Of a DNA stretch of 45,396 bases, positions 17,012-27,800 are shown in pieces. The stretch's first letter is position 1. Each line of letters begins with the position of its first letter. The position numbers and the translations under genes are program-made. The notes under the pieces are model-generated. The model had not been told where the DNA came from, ran no database searches, and saw nothing but the letters and a program-made list of their open reading frames with translations. The DNA is from Rhodoferax sp. Its GTDB lineage: Bacteria; Pseudomonadota; Gammaproteobacteria; Burkholderiales; Burkholderiaceae_C. The stretch covers positions 1 through 45,396 of the forward strand of contig NZ_JAQTXM010000034.1 in assembly GCF_028688795.1 (NCBI RefSeq). Reading direction: 5' to 3'.

Positions 17012-18265
17012 ATGGAACTCAAACCGATCTACCGGCGCGTGATTGGCTTGGACATTCACCAAGCCAAGATCAGCGCCTGCGCAGTGCGTGAACAAAGCGA
17101 TGGATCAGTGATCGTGGAGATGCAGGAGTTTGGTGGTTTCAAGCGTGACCGGCGAGCGCTGGCCCAATGGACCAAGTCGTTTGACCCCGAGATTGTCGTG
17201 ATGGAGAGTACCGGCATTTACTGGAAAAGCCCGTATGCAGCCTTGGAGAGCGTGGGCATTGTCGCCTGGGTTGTCAACGCCCGCCACGTCAAGACCGTGC
17301 CCGGGCGCAAGACGGATGTGGCCGATGCCCAGTGGCTTGCCACCTTGGCGCGTGCCGGTCTGCTGCGCGGCTCATTTATCCCCCCAGCACACATCCGTCA
17401 CTTGCGACTGATTGCCCGCCAGCGCCAAAAGCTCGGCGGCATGCTCGCCAGCGAGAAAAACCGGCTGCACAAAATCCTGTCCGATGCGGGCATCCGCCTG
17501 GGCGTTTTGGTGTCGGACATTCACGGTCAAGCTGCACGCGCCATGGTTAAAGCGATCATTTCTGGTAAACCAATGGCCCGTGTTCTCGATCTTGCTGGTC
17601 GCCTGCGCGCGAGTCGCTCGGAGTTGTTTGAAGCCCTGCAACCCGAGGAACTCAGCGACGCCCATCTGTTTGTGCTGACTGAGATCATGGGGCACATTGA
17701 GGACTTGGAGGCGCGCATGGGTCGCTTCGAGCATGCGTTGCTGCAAGGTTTGTCTGCCTGGCAACCTCAGTTGACCCTGCTGCAGACCATCCCCGGCATC
17801 GACCAAATGGGTGCAGCCATGCTGCTGGTGGAGATCAGTGCCGACATGGACAGCTTTGGCAGCGCCGAGAAACTGGCCTCTTGGGTGGGCATTTGTCCGG
17901 GCAACAACGAGAGCGCCGGTAAACGTAAGAGTGGCAAAACCCGCAAGGGCAATGCCTGGGTCAGGCGGTTGTTATGCGAGTTCGCCCAAGCCGCCAGCCG
18001 AAGTCGTTGTGCCTTGAAGGACAAGTTTGTGGCTCTGAGCATTCGCAAGGGGCACAAGAAGTCAATCGTGGCGCTGGCGCACAAGATGCTGCGCATCATC
18101 TTTGCCATGCTTAAAGACAATAAGCCGTATCGCGACTTGGCAGTCGATTACGAGGCGTTGAGTGTCCAGAAAAACGCACCACGCTGGCTGAAGATGCTCA
18201 AGAAATACGGATTCTTGCCCACCACCGAAACTACTGCGACAACTTCAGCAGCATTTGCCGCTTGA
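17012..18265 (+). CDS. IS110-family transposase (element C)
   Basis: A 417-residue intact transposase. RuvC-like residues are Asp14 (VIGLDIHQAKISA), Glu65 (VVMESTGIYW) and Asp102/Asp105 (GRKTDVADAQWL). The Tnp domain shows TIPGIDQMGAAMLLVEI and the presumed catalytic Ser301 in CPGNNESAGKRKSG. I chose the ATG at 17012 because GGAG is at 17001-17004 with a 7-nt spacing; the open frame to 16883 runs through noncoding left end. It differs from the tandem-pair transposase along most of its length although motifs align, so it is another IS110 lineage. Confidence 0.95.
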   Translation: MELKPIYRRVIGLDIHQAKISACAVREQSDGSVIVEMQEFGGFKRDRRALAQWTKSFDPEIVVMESTGIYWKSPYAALESVGIVAWVVNARHVKTVPGRKTDVADAQWLATLARAGLLRGSFIPPAHIRHLRLIARQRQKLGGMLASEKNRLHKILSDAGIRLGVLVSDIHGQAARAMVKAIISGKPMARVLDLAGRLRASRSELFEALQPEELSDAHLFVLTEIMGHIEDLEARMGRFEHALLQGLSAWQPQLTLLQTIPGIDQMGAAMLLVEISADMDSFGSAEKLASWVGICPGNNESAGKRKSGKTRKGNAWVRRLLCEFAQAASRSRCALKDKFVALSIRKGHKKSIVALAHKMLRIIFAMLKDNKPYRDLAVDYEALSVQKNAPRWLKMLKKYGFLPTTETTATTSAAFAA

Positions 18266-18360
18266 TGGTCTCGTAGCTGTTTACCTTCTACTTCGTGGCG
18301 GTTTGGCCAACCTCAGGCCAGGGTGAGTCGCGCCTTGTGAGTGGTGTCTTTCACGTTAAC

Positions 18361-18563
18361 CGAGCCAAGTCCAGCACGGTGTGGATGCCCGTCAGCCCAT
18401 CCGTATCCATGCCATTGCGCGCTTCAGGCAGCATCCGCAATGCCAGCCACACCAGATGCACTGCGGTTTGCCTCAATGAATAGCGAGTAAAGCCCGTCTC
18501 ACGATGCCGCTGCTGAGTCTGTGGTGCCACAAAAATACTCTCGAATATGGCCGGTCTCCTCAA
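18361..18563 (-). pseudogene. umuC: umuC 5' fragment (short)
   Basis: The minus-strand frame ends LTGIHTVLDLARL exactly at the IS110 junction, matching UmuC just before the part found at 16719. The preceding residues (RYSLRQTAVHLVWLALRML) do not look like UmuC, so the N-terminal two thirds of the gene are lost or rearranged. The link rests on a dozen residues plus frame continuity across the insertion. Confidence 0.55.
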
Positions 18564-18737
18564 AGTGAAACCTGCAGCTCATTACGATAATTATGTGGCG
18601 TCAATCAACCCTTCCAGAATCAGTGTTATCTCTGTATTACCGGTCAGCAACAAATAAATTTGACGGCAACAATTTCATTGAACACACACAAAATCGCGGG
18701 CCGTTATTTGACAGAAGGCAACAGTAAAAGACAGAAA

Positions 18738-20672
18738 CTACGTCACCAGCGCAAACCGAATGCGAAACCTTGAGCCCTTGCCTGGTTTGCTTTCGACGTC
18801 AATCTCGCAGCCCTGGCTGCGGGCGATGGTGCGCACCAGGTACAGGCCCAGGCCAGCGCCCGGCACGATCTGGGCATCGCCGCTGCGGTAGAACTTGTCA
18901 AAGATCAGCCCGATCTCATTCGCCGAGACACCGACGCCATGATCCTCGACCTCAATCCATCCGGTCTCATGGGACTGGCCAACGCGTAGCGTAATGGGAC
19001 TACCCAGTGGCGAATATTTAATGGCGTTGTCGATCAAATTGGACAGTGCCAATGACATCATTGAACGCTCGGCAAACACCGGCATGGCCGCTTCTCCCAA
19101 CTCAAGCTGCAACTGACCGGGGGCATGCAACAAGTGGGACCAGTTTTTTGCGGCCTCCAGTGCCAGGTCACGCAGATCCATGGTCTGACCCTGGGCCTTG
19201 GTTTGGTGAAAATCAAGCCGTTCGCTGGTCAGGAAGTTATCCAGCAGCGACACCATGCGGCGCACCGCACGGCGAATTTTCTCCTGCCTTGGGGCAATGA
19301 ATTCATACGACGCCGTTGCCGCCTGCGAACAGGCGATTTCTACCGACTGAGCGGTCGCATCAATCACCGCCAGCGGCGTGCGGAATTCATGCGACACCAT
19401 GGCCACGAACTGTCGTTGCTGTTGCGCCGCATCTCGTTCGGCCGCCAGTTCTGCCGTCAGTTTGACAGCAGCAAGCATTTTTCGCTCAGATAAACGCATC
19501 CGGTCTACAACTGCAACGTTGAGTAGGACGATGTGGATGAAAGCGCCCAGCATCCCGATGTAATCAGTGGAAAGATTGATCGTAATCCACCCCATGAGCT
19601 TCGCGATGATGATTGGGGTTACAGCGAAGTTGGCGGTAAAAGCCAAGGTATAAAACAGGTATTCACGGTGCCCACGCCACAGCAACCAAGGGCCCGCCAG
19701 GGCGACGCCAGCAGTGACGACAAACGCCAGCCGCATGAGCCAGGGCGCAATCAGCCCATAATTGCCCGACATGGCGGCCAGCGCACATAAAACGTAAAAA
19801 ATGAAGATGGCATCAAAGAACCGGTTGAGTTTTGGAAAGTGCTCGCGCAGGCGTAGCACCCCGATAAAGAACTTCGCTCCAAACAAGAAAACGAGACTGA
19901 TGCAGACGCCGACCAGGCGGTCAGCCACCAGCGGTGAGTGCGGAAACAGCCATTGTGAAGCGAACCCACCCGTTGCCAGCCCCGACATCGCCATCATGGC
20001 CAGATAGCCGCAGTAATCCAAGTAAAGGCTTTCGCGAAGCCAAAACCAAAATATTAAATTGGACAATAAGCCCAGCACCAAAATCCCGAAATAAATGCTG
20101 CACAGGCTGGTATCTACTTGCGAGTCCGCCAGCAAGCCTGCGTACTGCCAGGCCTGTACACGCACCAGCATCGTGCTAGTGGTTTTCACGCGCAGGTAGA
20201 GCGTGACGGGTTGAACATCCTGTAGGACAAGCGGAAAAACGAAGTTGCGATGAGGTACGGGTCGCTCTGTGTAAGGCTGCAAATCACCCAGGTGCGTTGC
20301 ATGGAACCCGCCACCATCGCGTGGCACAAACAGCGTCACCTCATCGAGGTAGGGTGGTGAAACTTCGATGAACCAAGCTGCGGGAGACTCGGGTGTCCGT
20401 TGAAGGGTAAAGCGCAGCCAGTAAGTATCGGCGGTGTAACCGGCACCGAGAAAACCAGGCAGCGCCGAAAACTCAGTGGCTTTGGCCGACGCCACAACAT
20501 CTTCAATCCGCAATGTCCCACTCGCATCAACCAAAGCCGTCAAATGCCCCACCAAACTGGCCGGCTCATGCAGCCCCATTTGCGGCGACAGCGTCAGCGC
20601 CTGGGCGGGCCAGAAAAAAGCCGCGATCAACAGTGCAAGCAGGATTTTCAACATGAAAAAAAATGGATGCAT
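18738..20672 (-). CDS. 7TMR-DISM sensor histidine kinase
   Basis: A membrane histidine kinase of about 644 residues. A signal peptide (MLKILLALLIAAFFWPAQA) precedes a periplasmic beta-sandwich domain of 7TMR-DISMED2 type (about 35-175; YWLRFTL, FIEVSPPYLDEVTLF). A seven-helix 7TMR-DISM block (about 190-390), a short coiled linker, HisKA with the phospho-accepting His (FVAMVSHEFRTPLAVI, about residue 428) and an HATPase_c domain (N box LSNLIDNAIKYSP; EDHGVGVSANEIG; GAGLGLYLV) follow. Such kinases sense small, often carbohydrate, ligands. The ATG at 20672 gives a signal peptide; the frame is open to 20810 but that overlaps the divergent regulator region. It pairs with the regulator at 20828. 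Confidence 0.9.
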   Translation of the reverse strand: MHPFFFMLKILLALLIAAFFWPAQALTLSPQMGLHEPASLVGHLTALVDASGTLRIEDVVASAKATEFSALPGFLGAGYTADTYWLRFTLQRTPESPAAWFIEVSPPYLDEVTLFVPRDGGGFHATHLGDLQPYTERPVPHRNFVFPLVLQDVQPVTLYLRVKTTSTMLVRVQAWQYAGLLADSQVDTSLCSIYFGILVLGLLSNLIFWFWLRESLYLDYCGYLAMMAMSGLATGGFASQWLFPHSPLVADRLVGVCISLVFLFGAKFFIGVLRLREHFPKLNRFFDAIFIFYVLCALAAMSGNYGLIAPWLMRLAFVVTAGVALAGPWLLWRGHREYLFYTLAFTANFAVTPIIIAKLMGWITINLSTDYIGMLGAFIHIVLLNVAVVDRMRLSERKMLAAVKLTAELAAERDAAQQQRQFVAMVSHEFRTPLAVIDATAQSVEIACSQAATASYEFIAPRQEKIRRAVRRMVSLLDNFLTSERLDFHQTKAQGQTMDLRDLALEAAKNWSHLLHAPGQLQLELGEAAMPVFAERSMMSLALSNLIDNAIKYSPLGSPITLRVGQSHETGWIEVEDHGVGVSANEIGLIFDKFYRSGDAQIVPGAGLGLYLVRTIARSQGCEIDVESKPGKGSRFRIRFALVT

Positions 20673-20728
20673 CGTTGTTAAAACGCAATTATCACGCGCA
20701 TCTGCGTGTTTATTTTGCATAACGCAAT

Positions 20729-20761
20729 GTGAAAAATAGGTGAGAAATGGTGAATAAACGT
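20729..20761 (+). promoter_or_regulatory. Candidate response-regulator operator (GTGA direct repeats)
   Basis: GTGAAAAAT at 20729, GTGAGAAAT at 20740 and GTGAATAAA at 20750, spaced 11 and 10 bp. OmpR-family regulators bind direct repeats at such spacing. The site is between the divergent kinase and regulator genes; its last 13 bases (20749-20761) recur at 21716-21728. Confidence 0.6.
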
Positions 20762-20827
20762 CAATCAGCGTACGTGACCGATGACCCCAGCGCCGATAGA
20801 CTTGGCTCATTTAATTGGGCTATTGAA

Positions 20828-21562
20828 ATGACCCCCACCGTCCCCGATAAATTGCGCGTTTTTCTGGTTGAAGACACCGCTGATCTGCGCGAGGAAATCG
20901 TCTTTGGTCTGACCGCGTTGGGCCTGGAAGTCAGCGGCTTTGGCGATGCAGTCGGACTCTACCGAGACTTGGCCGTGAAGGACTGCGACCTGGTCGTCAT
21001 TGATGTGGGTCTGCCGGGCGAGGACGGCTTCTCTATTGCCCAACACCTGCGCAGCAATCCCAGTTTGGGTATCGTTTTTCTCACCGCCCGTGCCACGCTT
21101 GACGACCGCCTGCACGGCCTTAATCTGGGGGCGGATGCCTACATGGTCAAACCGGTTGACGTGAGGGAACTCGCCGCCACCCTGCACGCGGTCAATCGCC
21201 GCCTGCGCTCCAAAGCGGAACCCCTGCTGGTCGCCCCGCCCGACGCCGTCGAAATTCAAACGGCAACCCAGGCTGCACGCTGGACGCTCAGCCCCGGTGA
21301 CTGGGCTTTGCGTAACCCGCAGGGTGACGAGTTAAGCGTCAGCGAAGCCGAGCGGCGTTTTCTCAAAATCATGGTGGCGGCCTCCGGCCAAATGGTCGAA
21401 CGCGAAAAGCTCATCGCCGCCTTCGCGCAAGACGTTGACGACTACGACCCGCACCGGCTTGACGCCGTTATCAGCCGCCTGCGCAAACGCACCGAGCAAG
21501 CCGGGCTGGGCAGCCTGCCCCTGCAGTCGGTGCGGGGCGTGGGTTACGTCTTTAATGCCTGA
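20828..21562 (+). CDS. OmpR-family response regulator
   Basis: A DNA-binding regulator of about 244 residues. The receiver domain has the acidic pair in VFLVEDTADLREE, the phospho-acceptor Asp in LVVIDVGLPGEDGF, Thr in VFLTARA and Lys in YMVKPVD. The C-terminal winged helix has SVSEAERRFLKIM, the recognition-helix region LDAVISRLRKRTE and SVRGVGYVF. The frame is open from 20747, but the ATG at 20828 fits family length and leaves the repeated GTGA motif outside the coding region; an upstream ATG start at 20747 remains possible. Transcribed away from its kinase; the giant surface-protein gene follows 254 bp downstream in the same direction. Confidence 0.88.
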   Translation: MTPTVPDKLRVFLVEDTADLREEIVFGLTALGLEVSGFGDAVGLYRDLAVKDCDLVVIDVGLPGEDGFSIAQHLRSNPSLGIVFLTARATLDDRLHGLNLGADAYMVKPVDVRELAATLHAVNRRLRSKAEPLLVAPPDAVEIQTATQAARWTLSPGDWALRNPQGDELSVSEAERRFLKIMVAASGQMVEREKLIAAFAQDVDDYDPHRLDAVISRLRKRTEQAGLGSLPLQSVRGVGYVFNA

Positions 21563-21706
21563 TGTGGCCTCAATAAATTGCTATTAACTAAATAGCTGCT
21601 TACGAAAGTAGGACGGGGGCTAGAGGCTGATTTATCATAAATTTTCGTCGATTTTCCGGCCTGTGTGGCAAAAAACGGCGGCGCCCAAGGCAATAAACGC
21701 AGGAAT

Positions 21707-21728
21707 GTGAATCTCGGTGAATAAACGT
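21707..21728 (+). promoter_or_regulatory. Candidate operator upstream of the giant surface-protein gene
   Basis: GTGAATCTC at 21707 and GTGAATAAA at 21717 (10-bp spacing), with the 13-mer GGTGAATAAACGT at 21716-21728 identical to 20749-20761. AATAAACG also occurs at 21692. It lies 88 bp before the ATG at 21817. Confidence 0.6.
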
Positions 21729-21816
21729 GCGCTGCGCGTGATTTTTGATGCGTGATGTTTTGGGTGTTCGTCACTAGCATCGCGAACTTCAAATATCTTC
21801 CTGCCGGAGTTCTCGC

Positions 21817-24800
21817 ATGTCTTCTACCGATACCGCCATCAGCCAGCTTGCCATTCATCAACTCAACGCGGTTTATTTCGTCAACAGCGACCTGGCCGAC
21901 CTGGCCACAATGCTGGCGGGCGTGCCGCAGGGGGCCGAGGTGGTGCTGCTGGACCCGACGCAAGACGGCTTGAGCCAGATGCTGACCGCGCTGGACGGGC
22001 GCAGCGGACTGGACGCGATTCACCTCATCGGCCACGGCGCATCGGGGCTGATTGACCTGGGCAGCACCAGCGTGACCACACAAACACTCACAGAGCGCGC
22101 CGCCGACATTGCCACGCTTGGCCGTGCGCTCACTGCCACCGGCGACATCCTGCTGTATGGCTGCAATGTGGGCGAGGGCGTGCAGGGCGCGGCGTTCATC
22201 CAGCAACTGGCTACCTTGAGCGGAGCCGATGTGGCGGCCTCCACCAACCTGACCGGGGCGGCGAATAAAGGCGGCGATTGGGTGTTGGAGGCGCAGACCG
22301 GGGCCATTGAGGCAACTGCCATTGCGGTTGCTAATTACAGCGGTACGTTGGCGTGGTACGCTCCTTTCACCACTCCATTTTTCGGTAACCTCATTTACCC
22401 TGCAGGATATTATGTGATAGCCGACTGGGAGGGTGGCACGCCTGGGATTGCTGGACTTGATTCAACGAGCAATGTTGTCGGTTACTCTGTAGTTTCTTAC
22501 AATGCCGACGCTGAGCAAATACAGTGGTTAATACCATATTACACAGGTCATGCTGGAGAGTCATGGAGCATTACGCAGTATGACACTGAGATTGGCTGGA
22601 CGACCTGGAGTGGCACATATTACAACTACCCTCCCGTCGCCAACGCCAGCGGCGCCTCCGGTAACGAAGACACGACCATCACGGGAACCTTGTCTGCGAC
22701 AGACGCTGACAACAACATCAGCTACGCCGTCACCACCCCATCCGCTAACGGCACGGCTTCCATCACCAATACGGCAACCGGTGCGTTCAGCTTTACGCCA
22801 AATGCCAACTTCTACGGCACCACCACCTTTACTTTTACGGTGACTGATTCGTACGCTAACAGTACAAATACCGCCACCATCACGGTCAACGCCGTCGCAG
22901 ATGCGCCCACCTTTACGGCCGGTGCCACGCTCGCCGCCGTCAACGAGGGTGCCACCGCCCCAGCGGGCGCGACAGTGACCGCGTTGCTCAGCGCCAAGTT
23001 TTCCGATGTTGACAGTAATACCTTCGCCGGTATAGCCATCACCGCCGATGCCAGTATCTCTGCCGATGGTGTCTGGCAATACTCCACCGACACCGGCACT
23101 ACATGGTTTGCTATCGGCACCGTTTCCACCACCACGGCCTTGCTACTCTCCAGCGCAGTCACCTCGATGCTGCGCTTTGTGCCCACAGACACCAACTGGA
23201 ACGGAACCCCCGGCGGCCTGTCGGTGCTGGCCATCGACAACAGCGGCACGGCGTACACCTACACCTCGGGTACGACCCGCTCCACCTACACCACGGCCGA
23301 TTACTCGGCCACCGGCTCGGTTGCACAGACTGCCGTCACGCTGGGCACCACGGTGACTGCTGTCAACGACGCGCCCGTATTGCAAAACGCCGGTACCAGC
23401 GCGCCGGTGTTGGTCACTATTGATGAGAACGCCACCGCCAACACCGGCAACCTGATCAGCACGCTGGTGCGCGCGGTCGATGAAACCAACCCAACTGACA
23501 ACCTCCGCAGCGTTATCACCGACGTCGACTTTGTCACGCAGGGCATCACCGGCGGCAACCCCAACGAGGCGTGGGATGGTGGGGTGGCCATCTACGGACT
23601 GACCAATGACGGCCCTGCCGATGGCGGCAAATGGCAGTACAAAACAGGGGGGGGGAACTGGACCGATGTTGGTTTGGTGTCCGCATCCTCCGCACTGCTT
23701 CTGAGCAGCGCGGACAGCATCCGCTTCCTGCCCGACACGCTTAATGGCACCACGGCCACATTCAGCTACTACGTCTGGGACGGGTCTTCTGGCGGCGCCG
23801 GCAGCAAGGTGGACGTGAGCACGCGTGGCGGCACGTCGGCATTCTCCAGTGCGGGTGATGTGGCCTCTATCACGGTTACGCACGTCAACGACAACCCCAC
23901 GCTGGACCTGGACGGAAACGACTCCACAGCCGCAGGAACCAGTTTCACCACCACCTTCCGCCCGCGTGGCGAAGCCGTGGCTGTGGTGGATACCGACATT
24001 ACCATTGCCGATGTGGACAAACTGGCCACCGGGCCCGACTACATCTCGGGCACCACGGTGTCCATCACCCATGGCGCAGTGGACAACTTGTTTGGTTCCA
24101 CGTTCGAGACCCTGTCGTTCAAGAGCGGTGGCGCATTAGGCACCGATGTCACCACATACGCAGGCAGCCAGGGCGCCATCACCATCGCAGGTAATGGCAC
24201 CCCGTCACTGACGCTGACCGGCAAGGGCACCTGGGCCGATTACCAGAGCGCGATCAAGTCGGTGTATTACATCAACGCCAACCCGAACGCCGCCACCGGT
24301 GACCGCACGGTCACGGTCACGGTGACCGACGGCGCTCTGACGGTGGGCGAAGCCAGCGGCGCCAGGTTGGCATCGACACCGGCAACGGCCACAGTGCAAA
24401 CCCCCTGGACCACCGTCGCCGATCTGAACGGCTCGGCCACCGGGCGCGACCACACAGCCACCTTCACCGAAGACACTCCAGGTGTAGCGGTCGCGGTTTC
24501 CACCGCCAGCCTGGACAACCAGGCCGTCAATATCAAGACCGTCACACTGGCGCTCAGCCCGGTGCCGGACGGCAGTGCTGAAAAGTTGTTTATCGGTACC
24601 GATCTGGTCACCTTCCTGACCAACCGCGGCATCACGGTGCAGAGCAACGACAGCCACACGGTCACACTGGTAGCCACCAACTCGGTGGGTGGGTACAGCG
24701 GCAGCACGTATGGTGCGGTCAACAGCGGCGTATCTGCTGAAAACATGCAGTTGGGGCTGCGCGCTGTGCAGTATGTGAACAGTTCACAAAACCCCAACGT

Positions 24801-27800
24801 CGCCAACCGTGAAGTGAACGTGTCCGTGGTGGACATTAACAACAGCGGAGTGGGGGCCAAGACCACGATCAACATCGTCCCGGTGAACGATGCGCCAGTG
24901 ATTCCGGGCGGCGGCACGCCTGATCTGGCTGCCACCGTTCTTGAAGGTGGATTGGTTACGCTGACCACCACCGACATCAACGCCACCGATGTGGACGACA
25001 CCCAATCAACCTTGAACTTTGTCGTGACCACCGCGCCGACCAAGGGTGTGCTGTTTCGCGATGGCAACGGCAACGGGCTGATCGACACGGGCGAGACCCT
25101 GGCAGCAGTGGCCGCCACGGGCGTGATGACCAGCTTTACCCAGGCCGATATTGCGGCTGGTCTGGTCAAGTACCAGCAGACTGACACAGCGGCGGGCAGC
25201 GTGACCGACTACGCCAGCGATAGCTTCGCGTTCAAGGTGCAAGACGGCATGGAAAACGGCGTGACGGCGCCCACCGGCACGCTGGCCCTGACCATTACGG
25301 CCGTGAACGATGCGCCCACTTTGAGCGCCACTGGTCTCAGCCCGACGTTTGTGGAGTTCCCCGGCACGTCCGTCAAACTTTTCAGCGCCAGCGCCGTCAG
25401 TGCGGTTGAGAGCACGCAGACCATCAAGCAACTGGTGCTCACGGTCAGCGGGCTGGCTGATGGCGCAGCAGAAATGCTGGTTGTTGATGGTGGCGCGGCC
25501 TTTGCACTGCAGGCCATTGGCACAACAGCCGTGACCGGCGGCATGCTGACCGGTGTGAGTTATTCCATTACCCTGAGCGGCAGCACCGTCACCATTACCC
25601 TGACACACGCCGGTATGACGGCTGCCCAGGCGCAAACGCTGATCGACAACCTGGCCTACAGCAACACCAGCACCGCGCCCACCAGCACCGACCGCGTGGC
25701 AATGCTGGTCTCGGTGCAGGACAGTGGCGGCACCAGCACGGGGGTGGACACCACCGCCCTGAACATCACCTCCACCATCCATGTCACTGGCAACGACACG
25801 CCACCGGTGCTGGCGACCAACACCGGTGCCACACTGATCAACGGCGCACTGACGGTGCTCAGCACGGCGCAACTCAGTGCCACCGATAGCGACACTTCGC
25901 CCGCCAGCGCCATCGTCTATACCGTGGGAACCGCCGCCACCAAAGGCACGCTGTTTCTGGATGCCAATGGCAGCGGCACCATCGAAGGCAGCGAAGCCCT
26001 GAGCGCAGGCCGTACCTTTACCCAGGCCGACGTGGCAGCGGGCAAGATCAAATACCGCCATGACGGAGCTGACAACAACCCAGACAGCTTCACCTTCACT
26101 GTCAAAGACGCCACCACCACACTGACGGCGGCCACCTTCAACCTGAGCATCACTGCGGCAGGCACGACGACACCGGGTGCCACTGGCGGTGGCAGCAGCG
26201 GCGCCAACAGCACCGACGGCAGCGACCCGCTGTTCAGTGGCGTGGTTGTTACGCCAGGGCCGGGCAATACCATCAAGAGCATGGGCTTTACCTTGACCGG
26301 TGTGGCGGATAGCAACAAGGAAATTCTGACGCTCAATGGGCAGGCTATTCCAATGGAAGCCGGAACGATGACGGTAGGCGACATCACCTACACCGTGGTC
26401 AACAACTCCGGAGGCAGTTTTAGCATCACGGTGACCGATACCACCAACCTCGGCTGGAACAGCGCTGATGCCAGCGCCATCGTCAACGGAGCCCGCTATA
26501 CCAACACCCAGGTGCCAGCCACCGCCGGTGTGCGCGGCGCATCGCTGGGCGAGGTAACGGACTGGCTAGCAGACGGGACGACAGGCCCAACCACACCGGT
26601 AGCCATCAGCACCGTCGTGACGCTGGCATCGTCCACCGACTTGTGGACGCTGACTGAGGCACAAGCAGCAGTACACGCACCCACCACACCCAATGACCTC
26701 ATCACCACGCTGAATTTCACGGTGACCGGCGTCAAGAACGGTAGCAACGAATTCATCAAGATTAACGGCCATGAGGTACCAATGGCGGTGGGTATTACCA
26801 CGGTGAGCGGCGTGAACTACACCGTGGCAGAAAGCCCGGCCAGCAGCGGCAATTTCACCCTGGCGGTGACCAACCCCGCTGGCTGGACCGAAGTGCAATC
26901 CGAAGCGTTGCTCGACGCTGCCACCTACAGCAACAACAGCAATCCGGCGACAGCAGGCAACCGCGTGGTGTCGCTGGTGAGTGTGGTGGAGGCTCAAACG
27001 CCAGGGGGTGGCGGCACCCCGATTCCGTCGACTACACCGACGCCCATTACCACGCCCACGCTGACGCACGACGTGCCCACAGACACAGGCCCCGTCACGT
27101 ACGCCCCCGTACCCGCCAGCACGCCCTTGTCTCCCGCCACACTGCCCGTGACCAGCGGCAGCACGGTAGATGCCCTGACCTTCACCGTGAGCGGTGTCAA
27201 AGACGGTGCCCACGAATCGTTAACAGTCGATGGCAAGGTGATCCCGCTGGTAGCCACAGAGGCGGGTACGCTGTACACCGGTACCAGTGGCGTGAAGTTC
27301 ACGGTGACCGTCACGGTCGATGCCGCTGGCACAGCCACGGTGCTGATTGACACGCCGGATGCGCCAAATGCTGATGCCATCAATTACACCCAAGTCCAAG
27401 CGGACACCGTTGTTAAGGACGCGATTTACAACAACAGCGCAACGCCTGCAACCGGTGGCCCACGCAACGTGACGCTGACCGACGTGAAGGAAGAAACTGG
27501 CGTGGGCAGCCCGGCAGGCACAACCAGCCATGTGGCACCCAGCCCAGCCATCACCGGTCCGGTGACCGTGGTGGGCACCCCTAGCATCGATGTGTTTACC
27601 CTTCCGGCTGCCAACTTGCCGGTTGCACCGACCATTGCCAACGATGACACCATAGACAGCCTGACGATTGGTGTGTCGGGTGTGAAAGACGGCGTTAATG
27701 AAATCGTCAACATCAACGGCCAGGCTATCCCGTTGGTGGCAGGCGTGACCACCGATGCCAAGGGCTATACCTACACGGTGACCCTTGACAGCAATGGCAA

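Larger units (their letters stand above)
16720..18360 (+). mobile_element. IS110-family element C, inserted in umuC
   Basis: A 1641-bp element different from the tandem pair. The ends follow from restoring the umuC frame: TAAC at 16716-16719 and at 18357-18360 is the only sequence shared by both junctions. It may be one target copy plus one element copy, or the shared core. No terminal inverted repeats are obvious. Contents: a noncoding left end of about 290 nt (16720-17011), the transposase, and a right end of about 90 nt. Confidence 0.8.
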
